Part shown: piece by piece, positions 34,756 through 44,391 of the stretch | How the letters are laid out: each line of letters opens with the position of its first letter | Numbering within the stretch: position 1 is the first letter of the stretch | NCBI GenBank assembly: GCA_017462785.1 | Contig: JAFTQJ010000079.1 | Span: 1 to 64,000, forward strand | Direction: 5' to 3' | Source: Oscillospiraceae bacterium | GTDB lineage: Bacteria > Bacillota > Clostridia > Oscillospirales > Ruminococcaceae | Length of the DNA stretch: 64,000 nucleotides | The notes under the pieces: model-generated | The model's database searches: none | Told to the model about the DNA's origin: nothing | What the model saw: the letters and a program-made list of their open reading frames with translations, nothing else | Position numbers and translations under genes: made by a program

Positions 34756-35751
34756 TTACTCTCCCTTCATCTCTGCGACGGTCTGGGCGATGGTCGCAGT
34801 AATATTGCCTTCCACACATTTTTTTGCCTGACGCACGGCATTGTAGAATGCTCTGCTGTCAGAGCTGCCGTGTGCCTTGATGACGGGGGCTGCAATGCCC
34901 ATCAGGACAGCACCGCCCTCTTCTTTGTAGTCCATGCTCTTCTGGAATGCCTTGATCTTGCCGAGGATCATCACAGCGGCAAGCTTTCCGGCTGCACCGG
35001 AAAACCAGCTCTTGAGCTTGTTCTTGAAAAAGCTGCCCATGCCCTCATAGAGTTTCAGGGCGATATTGCCGGAAAATCCGTCACTGACCACAACATCGAA
35101 ATCACCGGACGGCAGTTCCCTTGCCTCCGCATTGCCCACAAAATTGATGGGGGCGGATTCCAGCAGCTTGTATGCCTGCTGTTCAAGCTCCCTGCCCTTG
35201 GTTTCTTCAGCACCGACGTTGAGCAGTCCCACACGGGGATTTTTCACGCCCTTGACACACTCCATATAGGCACTGCCCATGATGGCGAACTGCACGAGCA
35301 TTTCAGGGCGGCAGTCCACATTCGCACCGGCATCCATGAGCATCATATGCCCCTTGGCAGTCGGCAGAATGGGGGCAAGTGCCGGACGCTTGACATTCTT
35401 GATCCGCTTGGTGATAAAGGTCGCACCTGCCACAAGTCCGCCCGTACTGCCGGCACTGACAAAGGCATCGCCCTTTCCGTCATGCAGAGCCTGCAAGCCG
35501 ACTGCGAGGGAGGTGTTCTTTCCCTCCTTGAGAATGGTGGTGGGCTGTGCGTGAATGTCAAACACCTCCGGTGCATGGAGGATCTCAAATCCCGAAATAT
35601 CAATATTTTCCTGCTTGGCTGCTTCCTGAAGCCTTGCTTCATCGCCGGTCAGGACGATCTGCACACCCAGCTCATCCTGTGCCTGCTTACAGCCTTTGAT
35701 GACCTCCAGCGGTGCATGATCGCCGCCGAAGCCGTCCACGATAATTCTCAT
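34756..35751 (-). CDS. plsX: Phosphate acyltransferase PlsX
   Basis: A 331-residue enzyme that makes acyl-phosphate from acyl-ACP for phospholipid synthesis. Motifs are MRIIVDGFGGDHAP, VSAGSTGGLVAGA, LMDAGANVDCRPE and DVVVSDGFSGNIALK. The ATG at 35751 has GGAG at 7 bases and the usual family start. It follows trmFO by 4 bases. Confidence 0.96.
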   Translation of the reverse strand: MRIIVDGFGGDHAPLEVIKGCKQAQDELGVQIVLTGDEARLQEAAKQENIDISGFEILHAPEVFDIHAQPTTILKEGKNTSLAVGLQALHDGKGDAFVSAGSTGGLVAGATFITKRIKNVKRPALAPILPTAKGHMMLMDAGANVDCRPEMLVQFAIMGSAYMECVKGVKNPRVGLLNVGAEETKGRELEQQAYKLLESAPINFVGNAEARELPSGDFDVVVSDGFSGNIALKLYEGMGSFFKNKLKSWFSGAAGKLAAVMILGKIKAFQKSMDYKEEGGAVLMGIAAPVIKAHGSSDSRAFYNAVRQAKKCVEGNITATIAQTVAEMKGE

Positions 35752-35755
35752 GTGA

Positions 35756-37069
35756 TCACTCCGTTTCCATCGCCTGCAATGCCGATTCGAGCACGGCAAC
35801 TGCCTGTTTTGCGATTGTTTCATAGCGAAGCTGCTTGTCACGGATCCGCTCGGTCAGCGGAGGAAGCAGCCCCATATTGGCACCCATCGGCTGGAACTCA
35901 CCCACACAGTCACCGCTGACATAGGCGGCAAGTGCCCCCATCATGGTGCCTCGGGGGAGGATGTATGCCGGCTTGCCCTGCATTTTCCGTGCAAGACTCT
36001 TTCCGGCAATGATGCCGCTTGCGGCGGATTCCATATAACCCTCCACGCCCGTCATCTGTCCGGCAAAGAACAGATTTTCCGCATGTTTCAGGGAATAATC
36101 CGCATCAAGGAGCTTGGGGCTGTCAAGGAAGAAATTGCGGTGCATCACGCCGTACCGCAAAAATTCTGCGTTTTCGAGTCCGGGGATCATGCCGAACACA
36201 CGCTTCTGCTCACCGAATTTCAGATTGGTCTGGAAGCCCACGAGGTTGAACATCGTGCCTTCCCTGTTTTCACGCCGCAGCTGCACTGCCGCATAGGGCC
36301 GCCTGCCGGTTCTCGGATCCGTCAGACCCACGGGCTTCAGGGGACCGAAACGGAGGGTATCCATTCCACGGGAGGCAAGTACCTCCACGGGCATGCAGCC
36401 CTCATAGACACGGAATGCCGCCCTGTCATGCTCATGCAGCGGAGCTTTTTCCGCAGAAACAAGGGCATTCCAGAATGCTTCATACTCCTCTTTATTCATC
36501 GGGCAGTTGAGATAATCGGCATCACCCCGATCATATCTCGACTGGGCAAAGACCAGCTCCATGTTCAGGCTGTCCGCTGCCACAACGGGGGCGGCGGCAT
36601 CAAAAAAACTCAGACGGCTGCCGCAGAGCTGCTCGATCTTTTCGGAAAGTGCATCCGAGGTCAGGGGACCTGTGGCAATGACCGCATTTTTCTGCGGCAG
36701 TTCCGTCAGCTCCTCACGGATGACCGTGATCAGGGGGTGCTCCGTGATCTCCTTTGTGACCATGGCAGAGAACTGTTCCCTGTCCACAGCCAGTGCACCG
36801 CCGGCAGCAACGGCACACGCCTTTGCACAGCGGACGAGGAGGGAGCCTTGCATTTCCATTTCTGTTTTCAGCAGACCGCCGGCGGAACCCAGACGGGATG
36901 CCTTCAGGGAATTCGAGCACACCAGCTCTGCCAGCCCTTCATGATGATGAGCCGGACTGTAACGGTGGGGCTTCATTTCGTATAATTTCACAGCGATCCC
37001 TGCATTTGCAAGCTGCCATGCAGCTTCACAGCCGGCAAGACCGCCTCCGACAACAATTGCTTCCGTCAT
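35756..37069 (-). CDS. trmFO: Folate/FAD-dependent tRNA (uracil-54) methyltransferase TrmFO
   Basis: A 437-residue flavoprotein that methylates U54 of tRNA with methylene-tetrahydrofolate. FAD motif VVGGGLAGCEAAW at the N-terminus, LVCSNSLKASRL, YLNCPMNKEEYEAF, KPVGLTDPRTGRRPYA and VGEFQPMGANMGLLPPL. Its ATG shares one base with the topA stop (TAATG), a common pairing in Firmicutes. Confidence 0.97.
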   Translation of the reverse strand: MTEAIVVGGGLAGCEAAWQLANAGIAVKLYEMKPHRYSPAHHHEGLAELVCSNSLKASRLGSAGGLLKTEMEMQGSLLVRCAKACAVAAGGALAVDREQFSAMVTKEITEHPLITVIREELTELPQKNAVIATGPLTSDALSEKIEQLCGSRLSFFDAAAPVVAADSLNMELVFAQSRYDRGDADYLNCPMNKEEYEAFWNALVSAEKAPLHEHDRAAFRVYEGCMPVEVLASRGMDTLRFGPLKPVGLTDPRTGRRPYAAVQLRRENREGTMFNLVGFQTNLKFGEQKRVFGMIPGLENAEFLRYGVMHRNFFLDSPKLLDADYSLKHAENLFFAGQMTGVEGYMESAASGIIAGKSLARKMQGKPAYILPRGTMMGALAAYVSGDCVGEFQPMGANMGLLPPLTERIRDKQLRYETIAKQAVAVLESALQAMETE

Positions 37070-39147
37070 TACTTCAGACTCCGTTCATAACCGCATTCGG
37101 GCTTTTCGCAGACCAGCTTTCCGGACTTGCCGCCCTTCTGGAAAAGGGTGGAGCCGCACTGCGGACAGGTTTCCTCCACAGGAATATTCCATGTCATGAA
37201 ATTGCAGTCCGGATAACCGCTGCATCCATAAAAGCTTCTGCCACGCTTGGACTTTTTCAGTACGATTTTTTCCTTGCAAAGCGGACAGGTACCGCCGGTT
37301 TCCTGCACGATCTTGCGGGTATTGCGGCAGTCCGGAAAACCGGAGCATGCAAGGAATTTGCCGAATCTGCCGATCTTGATGACCATTTTCTTGCCGCACT
37401 GCTCGCATACCTCGTCCGTTTCCTCGTCCGGCACCTTGACATGCTTGCCCTCCATGGCTTCTTCCGCTTTGGCAAGGGTCTTGGCAAAATCCTGATAGAA
37501 GGCATCGAGGGTTTCCACCCAGTCAGCCGTGCCCTGCTCGACATTATCGAGGTCGGTTTCCATCTTCGCTGTGAATGCGGTGTCCACGATATGCTCAAAA
37601 TGCTCCTTCATGAGCTGTGTGATGACCTCACCCAATGCTGTGGGCTTGAGCTGCTTGCCCTCACGTTCAACGTACATTCTTGCAAGGATCGTGGTAATGG
37701 TCGGTGCGTAGGTACTCGGTCTGCCGATGCCGTTTTCTTCAAGTGCCTTAATGAGTGTCGCTTCGGAGAATCTTGCAGGCGGCTGTGTGAAATGCTGGTT
37801 GCCGTCGAGCTTGAGCACCTTCAGGACATCATCCACCGACAGAAGCGGCAGCATCTTCTGGTTCTCTTCTTCGTTCTCGTTCTTCTCCTCATAAAGGATG
37901 GTGAAGCCGTCAAACCGCACAGAATAGCCGGATGCCTTGAACTGGCAGCCTGCCGCATCAATATCCACGGAAACGGTATCGAGGAGAGCATTCGCCATCT
38001 GGCTGGCAATGAAACGCTCCCAGATCAGCTTGTAGAGCTTATACTGGTCGCTGGTCAGGTTGTTCTTGACCTTGTCGGGGGTCATATCCGGCATGGTCGG
38101 GCGGATGGCTTCGTGGGTATCCTGTGCATTCTTCTTGGTCTTGAATACACGGGGCTTTTCCGGCAGATAATTCTCGCCGTATTCAGCCTTGATATACTCC
38201 GCCGCTGCGGTCTGTGCGTCCGCAGAAATACGCAGGCTGTCGGTTCTCATGTAGGTGATCAGACCGACTGCACCCATATCATCGAGGTCGATACCTTCGT
38301 ACAGCTCCTGTGCCGCCTTCATGGTACGCTTGGACTGGAAGCCGAGCCGCTTGGATGCCTCCTGCTGCAATGTGGAGGTGATGAACGGCGGTGCCGGCTG
38401 CTTCTTGGTGATCCGCTTCTTGATGCCGGTCACAACGAAAGGAACGTTCTCCAGCCGCTGGAGGAGCATCTGTGCCTGCATTTCGTTTGCGATCTCGATC
38501 TTTTCTCCGTCCACTGCGGCAAGCTTTGCTGTGAACTGCTTGGCACTATGGGGAGAACGGAGCTTTGCATCAATGCTCCAGTATTCCTTCGGCTCAAATG
38601 CACGGATCTCGTCCTCCCTGTCCACGATCAGACGCACCGCAACGGACTGCACACGTCCGGCGGACAGACCTCTCTTGACCTTCTTCCAGAGGAAGGGACT
38701 GAGCTTGTAGCCCACCAGACGGTCAAGGATTCGCCGTGCCTGCTGTGCATTCACAAGGTCGATGTCGATCTTGTGCGGATTCGCCATACCATTCTGCACA
38801 CCGGTCTTGGTGATCTCATTGAATGCAACACGGTTGTTGGCATTCATATCGAGATTCAGCATCTGTGCCAGATGCCATGAGATCGCCTCTCCCTCACGGT
38901 CCGGGTCAGTTGCAAGGTAAACGCATTCGCTCTTCTTTGCACGTTTTTTCAGATCCTTGATGACATCCTCCTTGCCCTTCATATCCAGATACTGCGGTGT
39001 GAAGCCGTTTTCCACATCTACGCCGATCTTGGATTTCGGAAGGTCACGGACATGCCCCATGGAGGCGATGACCTCAAAATTGCTGCCGAGATATTTCTGT
39101 ATGGTCTTTGCCTTCGCAGGAGACTCTACAATCACTAAATTTGCCAT
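37069..39147 (-). CDS. topA: DNA topoisomerase I
   Basis: A 692-residue type IA topoisomerase that relaxes negative supercoils. Toprim motif LVIVESPAKAKTI and YLATDPDREGEAISW, the active-site Tyr in GLITYMRTDSLR, and three C-terminal cysteine clusters (CEQCG, CPLCK and CPQCG zinc ribbons). The ATG at 39147 fits the family start MANLVIVESPAKAK; its site is weak (GACGGAT). It begins 10 bases after dprA. Confidence 0.97.
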   Translation of the reverse strand: MANLVIVESPAKAKTIQKYLGSNFEVIASMGHVRDLPKSKIGVDVENGFTPQYLDMKGKEDVIKDLKKRAKKSECVYLATDPDREGEAISWHLAQMLNLDMNANNRVAFNEITKTGVQNGMANPHKIDIDLVNAQQARRILDRLVGYKLSPFLWKKVKRGLSAGRVQSVAVRLIVDREDEIRAFEPKEYWSIDAKLRSPHSAKQFTAKLAAVDGEKIEIANEMQAQMLLQRLENVPFVVTGIKKRITKKQPAPPFITSTLQQEASKRLGFQSKRTMKAAQELYEGIDLDDMGAVGLITYMRTDSLRISADAQTAAAEYIKAEYGENYLPEKPRVFKTKKNAQDTHEAIRPTMPDMTPDKVKNNLTSDQYKLYKLIWERFIASQMANALLDTVSVDIDAAGCQFKASGYSVRFDGFTILYEEKNENEEENQKMLPLLSVDDVLKVLKLDGNQHFTQPPARFSEATLIKALEENGIGRPSTYAPTITTILARMYVEREGKQLKPTALGEVITQLMKEHFEHIVDTAFTAKMETDLDNVEQGTADWVETLDAFYQDFAKTLAKAEEAMEGKHVKVPDEETDEVCEQCGKKMVIKIGRFGKFLACSGFPDCRNTRKIVQETGGTCPLCKEKIVLKKSKRGRSFYGCSGYPDCNFMTWNIPVEETCPQCGSTLFQKGGKSGKLVCEKPECGYERSLK

Positions 39148-39157
39148 AGATCCGTCA

Positions 39158-40432
39158 TCAGTCCGATGACGCACCCTCCTTTCTGATGACTGACAGCTTC
39201 CTTGCTGTGTCTGTTAGTTCAAATCTGCTTCTGTCTATATCAACGATGTAACCCTGCAGCTCCAGCTCAAGGGTCACAACGGAGGTTTCCTGAAAGCCCT
39301 TGCCGAGCATCGTGCAGATGTCATTGATGTTCTGCGTGCCCTCTGCCAGCATTCTGAGGATCTTCAGGTGTTCCTCGTGCATCCAGTCGGGCGGTTCGAT
39401 GGATTCGGGCTGTGGTTCAGGCTCTGCGACCGGAACGGATTTCACTGTCCTGCGTGCAGGGGCTTTCTTCACCGGAGCCGGCTTGCCCTCGTCAAAGATC
39501 AGGGAATCCTGTGTACGGGTCGCATCCTCTTCATCATACATTGTTAGTTTGTGCGGATACCGGAGATAATATGTGTAAAGAATATCCAGATAATTGAAAA
39601 CAGGGTAGGCTCCGTCACGCAGGAAGCCTGCAACGCCGCTGTATCTGGCATCAAAAAGATCTGCCGGCGGTACACAGAACACCTGCTTGCCCTGTTCACA
39701 GGCAAGATTGGCGGTGATGAGTGAGCCGCTGCGTGCACCTGCTTCGAGTACGAGCGTTGCCTCGCTGATGCCGGCGAGGATGCGGTTGCGGACGGGGAAA
39801 TTTGCAGGGAACGGCTGTGTTCCGGGGAAATACTCCGACAAAAGCAAACCGTTCTGCACGATCTTCTGCTTCATCTCACGGTTCTCTCTCGGGTAGTCAT
39901 AATCCACGCCGCAGCCAAGTACGCCGATCGTCGGCGTTCCTGCTTCGATCGCCGCACGATGTGCCGCTGCATCCAGACCGACGGCACAGCCGCTTGCAAG
40001 CACGATATTGCATCTCGCAAGATCCCGACAAAGCCAGTTGGCAACACGCATGCTGTACTCAGAAGGGCGGCGTGTTCCGACAACTGTGAGGATCATGCTG
40101 CCGTTGAGGATCGAGGGATCGCCCTTGTAGAACAGCACCAGCGGCGGATTGAAGATATGCCGCAGAGATTCGGGATACAGCTCACTCTCCCATGTCATGA
40201 TTCCGATTCCATTCTTCTCGCAGTGAGCCATCACGCTTTCCGCCTGTTCCAGACGGATCTTACGCACTTTGAGGCGTTCCTTCTCTGCGAGCAAACTGCA
40301 ATCCGGATCATGCAGTACATAGTACAATTCCTTTGGTGTGCTGTGCATCTGTACGATCTCAAGCGTCTTGGCATTCGCTGTGCCAAGAACCATGACCAGC
40401 CAGAGCCAGTATTTTGTATTGTCCTGTTCCAT
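39158..40432 (-). CDS. dprA: DNA-processing protein DprA
   Basis: A 424-residue protein that loads RecA on incoming single-stranded DNA. The Rossmann core has VVGTRRPSEYSMR, GCAVGLDAAAHRAA, LGCGVDYDYPRENR and AGARSGSLITANLACEQGK. A winged-helix domain ends the chain after a Pro-rich linker. The ATG at 40432 lies 5 bases after the upstream methyltransferase stop, with GGGGG as its site. It suggests a natural uptake or RecA-loading function. Confidence 0.96.
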   Translation of the reverse strand: MEQDNTKYWLWLVMVLGTANAKTLEIVQMHSTPKELYYVLHDPDCSLLAEKERLKVRKIRLEQAESVMAHCEKNGIGIMTWESELYPESLRHIFNPPLVLFYKGDPSILNGSMILTVVGTRRPSEYSMRVANWLCRDLARCNIVLASGCAVGLDAAAHRAAIEAGTPTIGVLGCGVDYDYPRENREMKQKIVQNGLLLSEYFPGTQPFPANFPVRNRILAGISEATLVLEAGARSGSLITANLACEQGKQVFCVPPADLFDARYSGVAGFLRDGAYPVFNYLDILYTYYLRYPHKLTMYDEEDATRTQDSLIFDEGKPAPVKKAPARRTVKSVPVAEPEPQPESIEPPDWMHEEHLKILRMLAEGTQNINDICTMLGKGFQETSVVTLELELQGYIVDIDRSRFELTDTARKLSVIRKEGASSD

Positions 40433-40437
40433 CTGAT

Positions 40438-41241
40438 TTAACCCCCGCTTTTCATCATTTCCCACATGAGAATGCCTGCCGCCATTGCCGCATTCAGGGA
40501 TTCCGGTCCGCCCTGCATCGGAATGGTCACAGCAGTCTGACAGGCTGCAATGACCTCCGCCGGCAGTCCGTTCCCCTCATTGCCGATCCAGACAGCACTG
40601 CCGCCTGAAAAGCTGCATTCTGTCAATGGGACGGCATGCTTTGCAGGGACAGCCGCATAGCTGCGGATTCCGGCTGCGTGGAGCATTCCGAGCAGTCCGA
40701 GGGCATCCGTGCAGTCATAGACCGGCACACGGAATACGGAGCCCATGGTCGCACGGACGACCTTGGGGCTGTACAGCTCACAGCTTCCGCTGGTCAGTAC
40801 GGCATCCACGCCGAGGGCATCGGCAGTCCGCAGGATCATCCCCATATTGCCGGGGTCCTGCAAATTGCAGAGCACGAGGTACTTCCCTTCTGCTGAGAGC
40901 ACCTTGGAAAGCTCCCTTTGCTCCGGCATGCGGCACACGGCAAAAATGCCCTGTGTATGCTCCGTGTCGGTCATCGCATCACCGACAGCATCGGAAATGC
41001 GGAGGAGCTTTCCGGTTTCCTGCATCCGTTCCGTCAGCAGTTCGCCGTGCTTCTCCCACGCTGTATCCGTTACAAAAAGCTGCTGCACACGCCCCGTTTT
41101 TTGCAGGGCATCGCATGCAATGCGGAGTCCCTCTGCAACAAACAGTCCTTCGGTTCTGCGAGCCTTCTTCTGGTCACGCAGACGCTTGTAGTGCTTGACA
41201 GCCGGATTGTCTTTTGCCGTAATTCTGGTATTTTCCCGCAT
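40438..41241 (-). CDS. SpoU/TrmH-family RNA 2'-O-methyltransferase
   Basis: A 267-residue SPOUT methyltransferase. An N-terminal substrate-binding part (AVKHYKRLRDQKKARRTEGLFVAEG) is followed by the knot domain with LCNLQDPGNMGMILRTADALG, VRATMGSVFRVPV, WIGNEGNGLPAEV and ESLNAAMAAGIL. The target is probably rRNA or tRNA ribose. AGGAGG lies 6 bases before the ATG at 41241. It leads the methyltransferase-dprA-topA-trmFO-plsX run. Confidence 0.93.
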   Translation of the reverse strand: MRENTRITAKDNPAVKHYKRLRDQKKARRTEGLFVAEGLRIACDALQKTGRVQQLFVTDTAWEKHGELLTERMQETGKLLRISDAVGDAMTDTEHTQGIFAVCRMPEQRELSKVLSAEGKYLVLCNLQDPGNMGMILRTADALGVDAVLTSGSCELYSPKVVRATMGSVFRVPVYDCTDALGLLGMLHAAGIRSYAAVPAKHAVPLTECSFSGGSAVWIGNEGNGLPAEVIAACQTAVTIPMQGGPESLNAAMAAGILMWEMMKSGG

Positions 41242-41304
41242 GTGCCGCCTCCTGTTCCGGTGTTTTTCCTTTCCCTTTTCGGAAAAACTGTAATGTATAA
41301 CAAA

Positions 41305-41333
41305 ACACGCTCTTTGTGAAGTCAAGAGCGTGT
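41305..41333 (-). terminator. Terminator of the infC-rpmI-rplT operon
   Basis: Ten-base stem ACACGCTCTT/AAGAGCGTGT, 12 bases after the rplT stop, with a T run on either strand. Confidence 0.85.
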
Positions 41334-41345
41334 TTTTGATTCAAA

Positions 41346-41699
41346 TCAAAGAGCTGCCTTTGCCTTCTCAGCAATTGCTGTAAAGCCTGCTGCATCGTTG
41401 ATAGCGATTTCAGAAAGCATCTTTCTGTTCAGTGTGATACCAGCCTTCTTGCAGCCGTTCATGAATGTGGAATAGTTCATGCCGTTCATCTTAGCAGCTG
41501 CGGAAATTCTGGTGATCCAGAGCTGTCTGAAGTTTCTCTTCTTCTGCTTTCTGCCGATGTATGCATACTGACCGGACTTCATTACAGCCTGCTTGGCCAT
41601 CTTGAAATGCTTGCTCTTTGCACCGAAATAGCCCTTAGCCAGCTTCAGAGTCTTATTTCTTCTCTTACGAGTCATCATCGCACCCTTAATACGTGCCAT
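41346..41699 (-). CDS. rplT: 50S ribosomal protein L20
   Basis: A 117-residue protein starting [20 protein letters not shown] with [14 protein letters not shown]-like basic helix and the C-terminal [15 protein letters not shown]. Besides assembling the 50S subunit, L20 represses this operon by binding the leader in Firmicutes. GGAGG precedes the ATG at 41699. Confidence 0.98.
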   Translation of the reverse strand: MARIKGAMMTRKRRNKTLKLAKGYFGAKSKHFKMAKQAVMKSGQYAYIGRKQKKRNFRQLWITRISAAAKMNGMNYSTFMNGCKKAGITLNRKMLSEIAINDAAGFTAIAEKAKAAL

Positions 41700-41767
41700 T
41701 GTCATCTACCTCCGTATATTTTGATTTACAGTTCACTCAGCTTTCACGTTCATCCGTGCCTGACGGC

Positions 41768-41971
41768 TTACAGATAAGGAACGAGCTTCTTGATGGTCGG
41801 TGCGTTGGTAACGTCTGCAACGCCTGCACCTCTTGCGATTCTCTTACGCTTTGTATCCTTCTGTGTCAGTCTGTGACGCTTGTTGGTGTGCTGGTACTTT
41901 ACCTTGCCGCTTGCTGTCAGCTTGAAACGCTTCTTTGCACCGGAATGTGTCTTTACTTTCACCTTTGCCAT
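41768..41971 (-). CDS. rpmI: 50S ribosomal protein L35
   Basis: A 67-residue basic protein ([20 protein letters not shown] ... [14 protein letters not shown]). Complete L35. GGAGG lies before the ATG; it sits between infC and rplT as usual. Confidence 0.98.
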   Translation of the reverse strand: MAKVKVKTHSGAKKRFKLTASGKVKYQHTNKRHRLTQKDTKRKRIARGAGVADVTNAPTIKKLVPYL

Positions 41972-41987
41972 GAGTAGTTCCTCCTTT

Positions 41988-42506
41988 TTACTTGGATGCC
42001 TTCGGGGATATGAACATTACAATGCTACGCCCTTCCATCTTTGCGGGTTTTTCCACCGTTCCGACTTCAGCACATGCGTCCTTGAAACGGTTCAGCAGTT
42101 CTTCACCGATCTGCGGATGTGCGATCGCACGCTTACGGAATCTGACTGAAACCTTCAGCTTATCGCCCGAACTCAGGAATTTGATTGCCTGATTCACTTT
42201 GGTTTCAAAGTCATGATCGTCAATTGCGGAGAACATTCTGATCTCCTTGATGGTCATTACCTTCTGGTTCTTCCTTGCTTCCTTCTCACGCTTCTGCTGT
42301 TCATAGCAGTACTTACCGTAATCGAGAATGCGGCACACCGGCGGTTTCGCCTGCGGTGCAATCTTTACAAGGTCGAGATTCTTTTCATAGGCGAGCTTCT
42401 GTGCGTCCTTCGCTGACATTTCGCCCAGTTTAGAGCCGTCAGCATCGATGACCAGAACTTCCTTGTCCCTGATCATTTCATTGATCTGCATGTCCTGCTT
42501 ACTTAT
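41988..42506 (-). CDS. infC: Translation initiation factor IF-3, with probable AUA start codon
   Basis: A 172-residue IF-3. The N-terminal domain reads [24 protein letters not shown] and the C-terminal domain ends in [11 protein letters not shown]. The family normally begins M-I-S-K or similar directly at this point. The matching codon is ATA (42504-42506), preceded at 6 bases by GGGGGTG. A TTG at 42521 and an internal ATG at 42491 are alternatives, but the TTG lies before the site and the ATG has none. infC in many bacteria uses AUU or AUA so that IF-3 limits its own synthesis. Confidence 0.9.
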   Translation of the reverse strand: MSKQDMQINEMIRDKEVLVIDADGSKLGEMSAKDAQKLAYEKNLDLVKIAPQAKPPVCRILDYGKYCYEQQKREKEARKNQKVMTIKEIRMFSAIDDHDFETKVNQAIKFLSSGDKLKVSVRFRKRAIAHPQIGEELLNRFKDACAEVGTVEKPAKMEGRSIVMFISPKASK

Positions 42507-42689
42507 TGCGGGCACCCCCAAGCATTAAAATTTAAAACAAAAATGAGTGCTGACACATGTCTGCACTCACCACACATCATTCCCCTTCGCACACTTGCGT
42601 CCGCTTCGGAAAATAACATATTGACCGTTTCGGCATTCGACTAAATCGGGTCAAACGGTGAGCCACATACTGTGTCTGCTTTGTTTTCG
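42507..42689 (-). ncRNA. L20-type leader of the infC operon
   Basis: A leader of about 180 bases separates the consensus promoter from infC. It ends in an intrinsic terminator and holds long complementary segments (TTTGACCCGAT and ATCGGGTCAAA-type pairing with CCGTTT/AAACGG). In Bacillus, L20 binds such a leader and promotes premature termination. The assignment rests on place and layout, not on an alignment. Confidence 0.65.
42545..42568 (-). terminator. Attenuator in the infC leader
   Basis: Stem GAGTGC-A-GACA/TGTC-A-GCACTC with a single A-A mismatch, followed on the minus strand by ATTTTTGTTTT, about 40 bases before infC. Confidence 0.8.
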
Positions 42690-42695
42690 TAGTAT

Positions 42696-42724
42696 ATTAT
42701 AACCCATCTTTCAGATTTTGTCAA
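42696..42724 (-). promoter_or_regulatory. Promoter of infC-rpmI-rplT (TTGACA-17-TATAAT)
   Basis: Perfect consensus hexamers on the minus strand (-35 at 42719-42724, -10 at 42696-42701). Confidence 0.85.
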
Positions 42725-42802
42725 GTGTTTTTCTGAAATTTTTTGGATTTTTTTGAGATCCGATGTTTTTTCAGACAATTTAAACAAAATTGCATTTTCC
42801 TA

Positions 42803-42832
42803 TTGCAATTCACTATGAAAATGTGCTATAAT
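42803..42832 (+). promoter_or_regulatory. Promoter of the phoH-ybeY-era operon
   Basis: TTGCAA (42803-42808), an 18-base spacer and TATAAT (42827-42832); about 60 bases before the phoH start. It diverges from the infC promoter, and the AT-rich gap between the two promoters holds no gene. Confidence 0.65.
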
Positions 42833-42898
42833 GTATAATGAAGTATGCAGTCCGTCCGTGCGGCTGACTAAAATTTGGAAAGCGAGTCTGAAATATAC

Positions 42899-43864
42899 AT
42901 GTCAGAAATTATTGTCAATCTCCAGAATCCGGCAAAAATGCCCGAGCTGCTTGGCAGCTGTGACGAGAACCTGAACGCCATTCAGAGGGAGTTCGGTGTC
43001 ATCCTCTTCTGCCGTGGGGCGGATGTCCACATCAGCGGCGAGCCTGAACGGGCAGAAAAGGCAGCAAGTGCGATCCGCCTGCTCATGGAGCTTGCGGAAA
43101 AGGGTCAGCATCTGACCGAGCAGACTGTCCGCTACGTCATTTCAATGGTGACGGATGGTGAAGCTCAGGCTCTGCGTGATTTCAGCGGTGACGGCATCTG
43201 TATGACCACAAGCGGCAAGGTCGTCCGTCCGAAAACGGTGGGACAGCGGAAATATGTGGATGCCATTGCAAAGAACACCATCGTTCTCGGTGTCGGGCCT
43301 GCCGGTACGGGCAAGACCTATCTTGCGGTGGCTCTGGCAGTCAAGGCATTCCGTGCCCATGAGATCCAGAAGATCATCCTGACACGCCCAGCGGTGGAAG
43401 CCGGCGAAAAGCTCGGTTTTCTGCCGGGTGACTTGCAGGAAAAGGTGGATCCCTACCTCAGACCGCTTTACGATGCACTCTTTGATATGTTCGGTGCGGA
43501 AACCTTCGCAAGGCATATGGAAAAGAACGTGATCGAGGTCGCACCGCTTGCCTATATGCGTGGACGCACGCTGGACAATGCATTCATTATTCTGGACGAA
43601 GCACAGAACACGACCTCCGAACAGATCAAGATGTGCCTGACACGTCTTGGTGAAGGCAGCAAAATGGTCATCACCGGTGACATCACGCAGATCGACCTGC
43701 CGGAGAAACGGAAATCCGGTCTGATCGAGGCGATGAAGGTGCTCCGCAATGTGGATGATATTGCAACCATCCGTTTTTCGGAAAAGGATGTTGTACGTCA
43801 CAAGATCGTTCAGGACATTATCAAGGCTTATGAAGCCTACCATAAGGAAGGGAGAAAATTCTAA
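42899..43864 (+). CDS. phoH: PhoH-family ATPase
   Basis: A 321-residue PhoH-like ATPase, often found before ybeY and linked to RNA metabolism. An N-terminal KH-like part precedes the P-loop GVGPAGTGKTYLAVALA, Walker B FIILDEAQNTT and the sensor motif VITGDITQIDLP. I chose the ATG at 42899; a TTG at 42875 in the same frame is possible, and neither has a perfect site (GGAAAGCGAG lies upstream of the ATG). Its stop overlaps ybeY by one base (TAATG). Confidence 0.95.
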   Translation: MSEIIVNLQNPAKMPELLGSCDENLNAIQREFGVILFCRGADVHISGEPERAEKAASAIRLLMELAEKGQHLTEQTVRYVISMVTDGEAQALRDFSGDGICMTTSGKVVRPKTVGQRKYVDAIAKNTIVLGVGPAGTGKTYLAVALAVKAFRAHEIQKIILTRPAVEAGEKLGFLPGDLQEKVDPYLRPLYDALFDMFGAETFARHMEKNVIEVAPLAYMRGRTLDNAFIILDEAQNTTSEQIKMCLTRLGEGSKMVITGDITQIDLPEKRKSGLIEAMKVLRNVDDIATIRFSEKDVVRHKIVQDIIKAYEAYHKEGRKF

Positions 43865-44391
43865 TGCAGCAAACAGGTAAATTGAAAGTATATGTCAAAA
43901 ATAATCAGAACAGTGTCAAGATTCCTTCCGGCATCCGCCTGCTGATCAGACGCTGCTGCCATGCAGTGCTGGTATCCGAGGGCTTTACACAGAATGCCGA
44001 GGTGAGCGTTTCCTTTGTTTCCGCCAATGAGATCCGGAGCTTAAATAAGGTATACCGCAACAAGGACAGCGTGACGGATGTGCTTTCCTTCCCGCTGACC
44101 GATCCTGACGGCACCATGGAAACCAATGCGGAAACAGGTTATGTTCTGCTCGGTGACGTTGTGATCTGTATTGAAACTGCGGTCAAGCAGGCGAATATTT
44201 ACGGGCACTCCCTCGATCGTGAGATCGGGTTCCTGACAGTGCATTCCATGCTCCATCTGCTGGGCTACGACCATGAGACCAGCAAGCTGGACGAACGGAT
44301 CATGCGTGAAAAGGAAGAAGCGGTTCTCGAAAAGCTCGGCATTTCAAGAGAGATGACCTATGTGACGGATCAACAGAAAGGACTGCTATGA
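43864..44391 (+). CDS. ybeY: Endoribonuclease YbeY
   Basis: A 175-residue metal-dependent RNase for rRNA maturation. Zinc ligands are the three His of HSMLHLLGYDHE; NKVYRNKDSVTDVLSFP is the second family motif. It overlaps era by 4 bases (ATGA). The dgkA and cdd genes often found between ybeY and era in Bacillus are absent. Confidence 0.97.
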   Translation: MQQTGKLKVYVKNNQNSVKIPSGIRLLIRRCCHAVLVSEGFTQNAEVSVSFVSANEIRSLNKVYRNKDSVTDVLSFPLTDPDGTMETNAETGYVLLGDVVICIETAVKQANIYGHSLDREIGFLTVHSMLHLLGYDHETSKLDERIMREKEEAVLEKLGISREMTYVTDQQKGLL

